Made by a program: the position numbers and the translations under genes
In this document: positions 5,272 through 5,374 of the stretch, piece after piece
Layout of the letters: each line of letters begins with the position of its first letter
How positions within the stretch are numbered: the stretch's first letter is position 1
Notes under the pieces: generated by a model
What the model was told of the DNA's origin: nothing
The model's input: the letters and a program-made list of their open reading frames with translations, nothing else
The model's database searches: none
Assembly: GCA_020432595.1 (NCBI GenBank)
Contig: JAGQGA010000402.1
Location: forward strand, 1-5,374
Direction: 5' to 3'
DNA from: Anaerolineales bacterium
Lineage (GTDB): Bacteria > Chloroflexota > Anaerolineae > Promineifilales > Promineifilaceae
DNA length: 5,374 nucleotides

Positions 5272-5374
5272 TTATTCGTCAAACAAAGCATTTACCTCAG
5301 CGTTTGCCTCTGGTAAAGCCGTTGCTGGATCTGCCTCACCCAGCATAATGCTGTCCATCACTGGCCCCATAATG
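5272..5374 (-). CDS. C-terminal end of a probable sugar ABC-transporter substrate-binding protein (cut by right edge)
   Basis: Only 33 codons and the TAA (5272-5274) are inside the window. The readable tail runs IMGPVMDSIMLGEADP, then ALPEANAEVNALFDE. The pattern of a helix with a G-E/D-DP turn followed by an AL..A..EVNAL amphipathic helix and an acidic end is typical of family 1 extracellular solute-binding proteins for sugars. The frame is open to the edge, while another frame of this strand has an early stop. A strong hairpin follows the stop codon. Its place beside melA and galT suits a galactoside or other oligosaccharide importer, but so short a fragment cannot show the ligand, and another family with a similar C-terminus is possible. 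Confidence 0.6.
   Translation of the reverse strand, partial: IMGPVMDSIMLGEADPATALPEANAEVNALFDE

Overview
The window looks like part of a galactoside-utilisation locus from a bacterium, most plausibly a Chloroflexota member (Anaerolineae or Caldilineae type). This placement is an inference. It rests on a moderately GC-rich sequence, a lipoprotein with a Thr/Pro-rich linker typical of that phylum, abundant simple intergenic repeats, and a strongly over-represented palindrome (ACGGCCGT). No rRNA or single-copy marker gene is present to confirm it.

Layout, left to right. 1-567 (minus) is the N-terminal half of galactose-1-phosphate uridylyltransferase (galT), cut by the left edge but already containing the zinc cysteines and the HPHGQ active site. 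A 52-bp divergent promoter region separates it from two overlapping plus-strand genes, DUF4160 (620-865) and DUF2442 (846-1160). These are a small conserved pair, often suspected to be toxin-antitoxin-like. They converge on melA (1205-2527, minus), an NAD+/Mn2+-dependent family GH4 alpha-galactosidase. Further right on the minus strand are a 260-aa polytopic membrane protein with a duplicated histidine-rich module (2645-3427), a 564-aa FG-GAP/VCBS lipoprotein with a C-terminal ASPIC/UnbV domain (3473-5167), and the last 33 codons of what looks like a sugar ABC-transporter substrate-binding protein (5272-5374).

How the genes may work together. A binding protein captures a sugar for import, MelA cleaves alpha-galactosides to galactose, and GalT moves galactose-1-phosphate into the Leloir pathway. 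The lipoprotein and the membrane protein sit between transporter and hydrolase in the same orientation. They may form a cell-surface/membrane unit of unknown function, either part of the sugar locus or simply a neighbour. The DUF4160/DUF2442 pair lies on the opposite strand between melA and galT.

The spacers are short (45-117 bp) but full of structure. Period-7 repeats (GTAATCA / TGATTAC) bracket melA and supply or touch the stop codons of three genes. A 9-bp tandem repeat lies in the melA leader. A palindromic element separates the lipoprotein and membrane-protein genes. A 17-bp-stem hairpin follows the binding-protein gene. There is no gene-free stretch over 300 bases, and I saw no tRNA, rRNA, transposase or CRISPR array.
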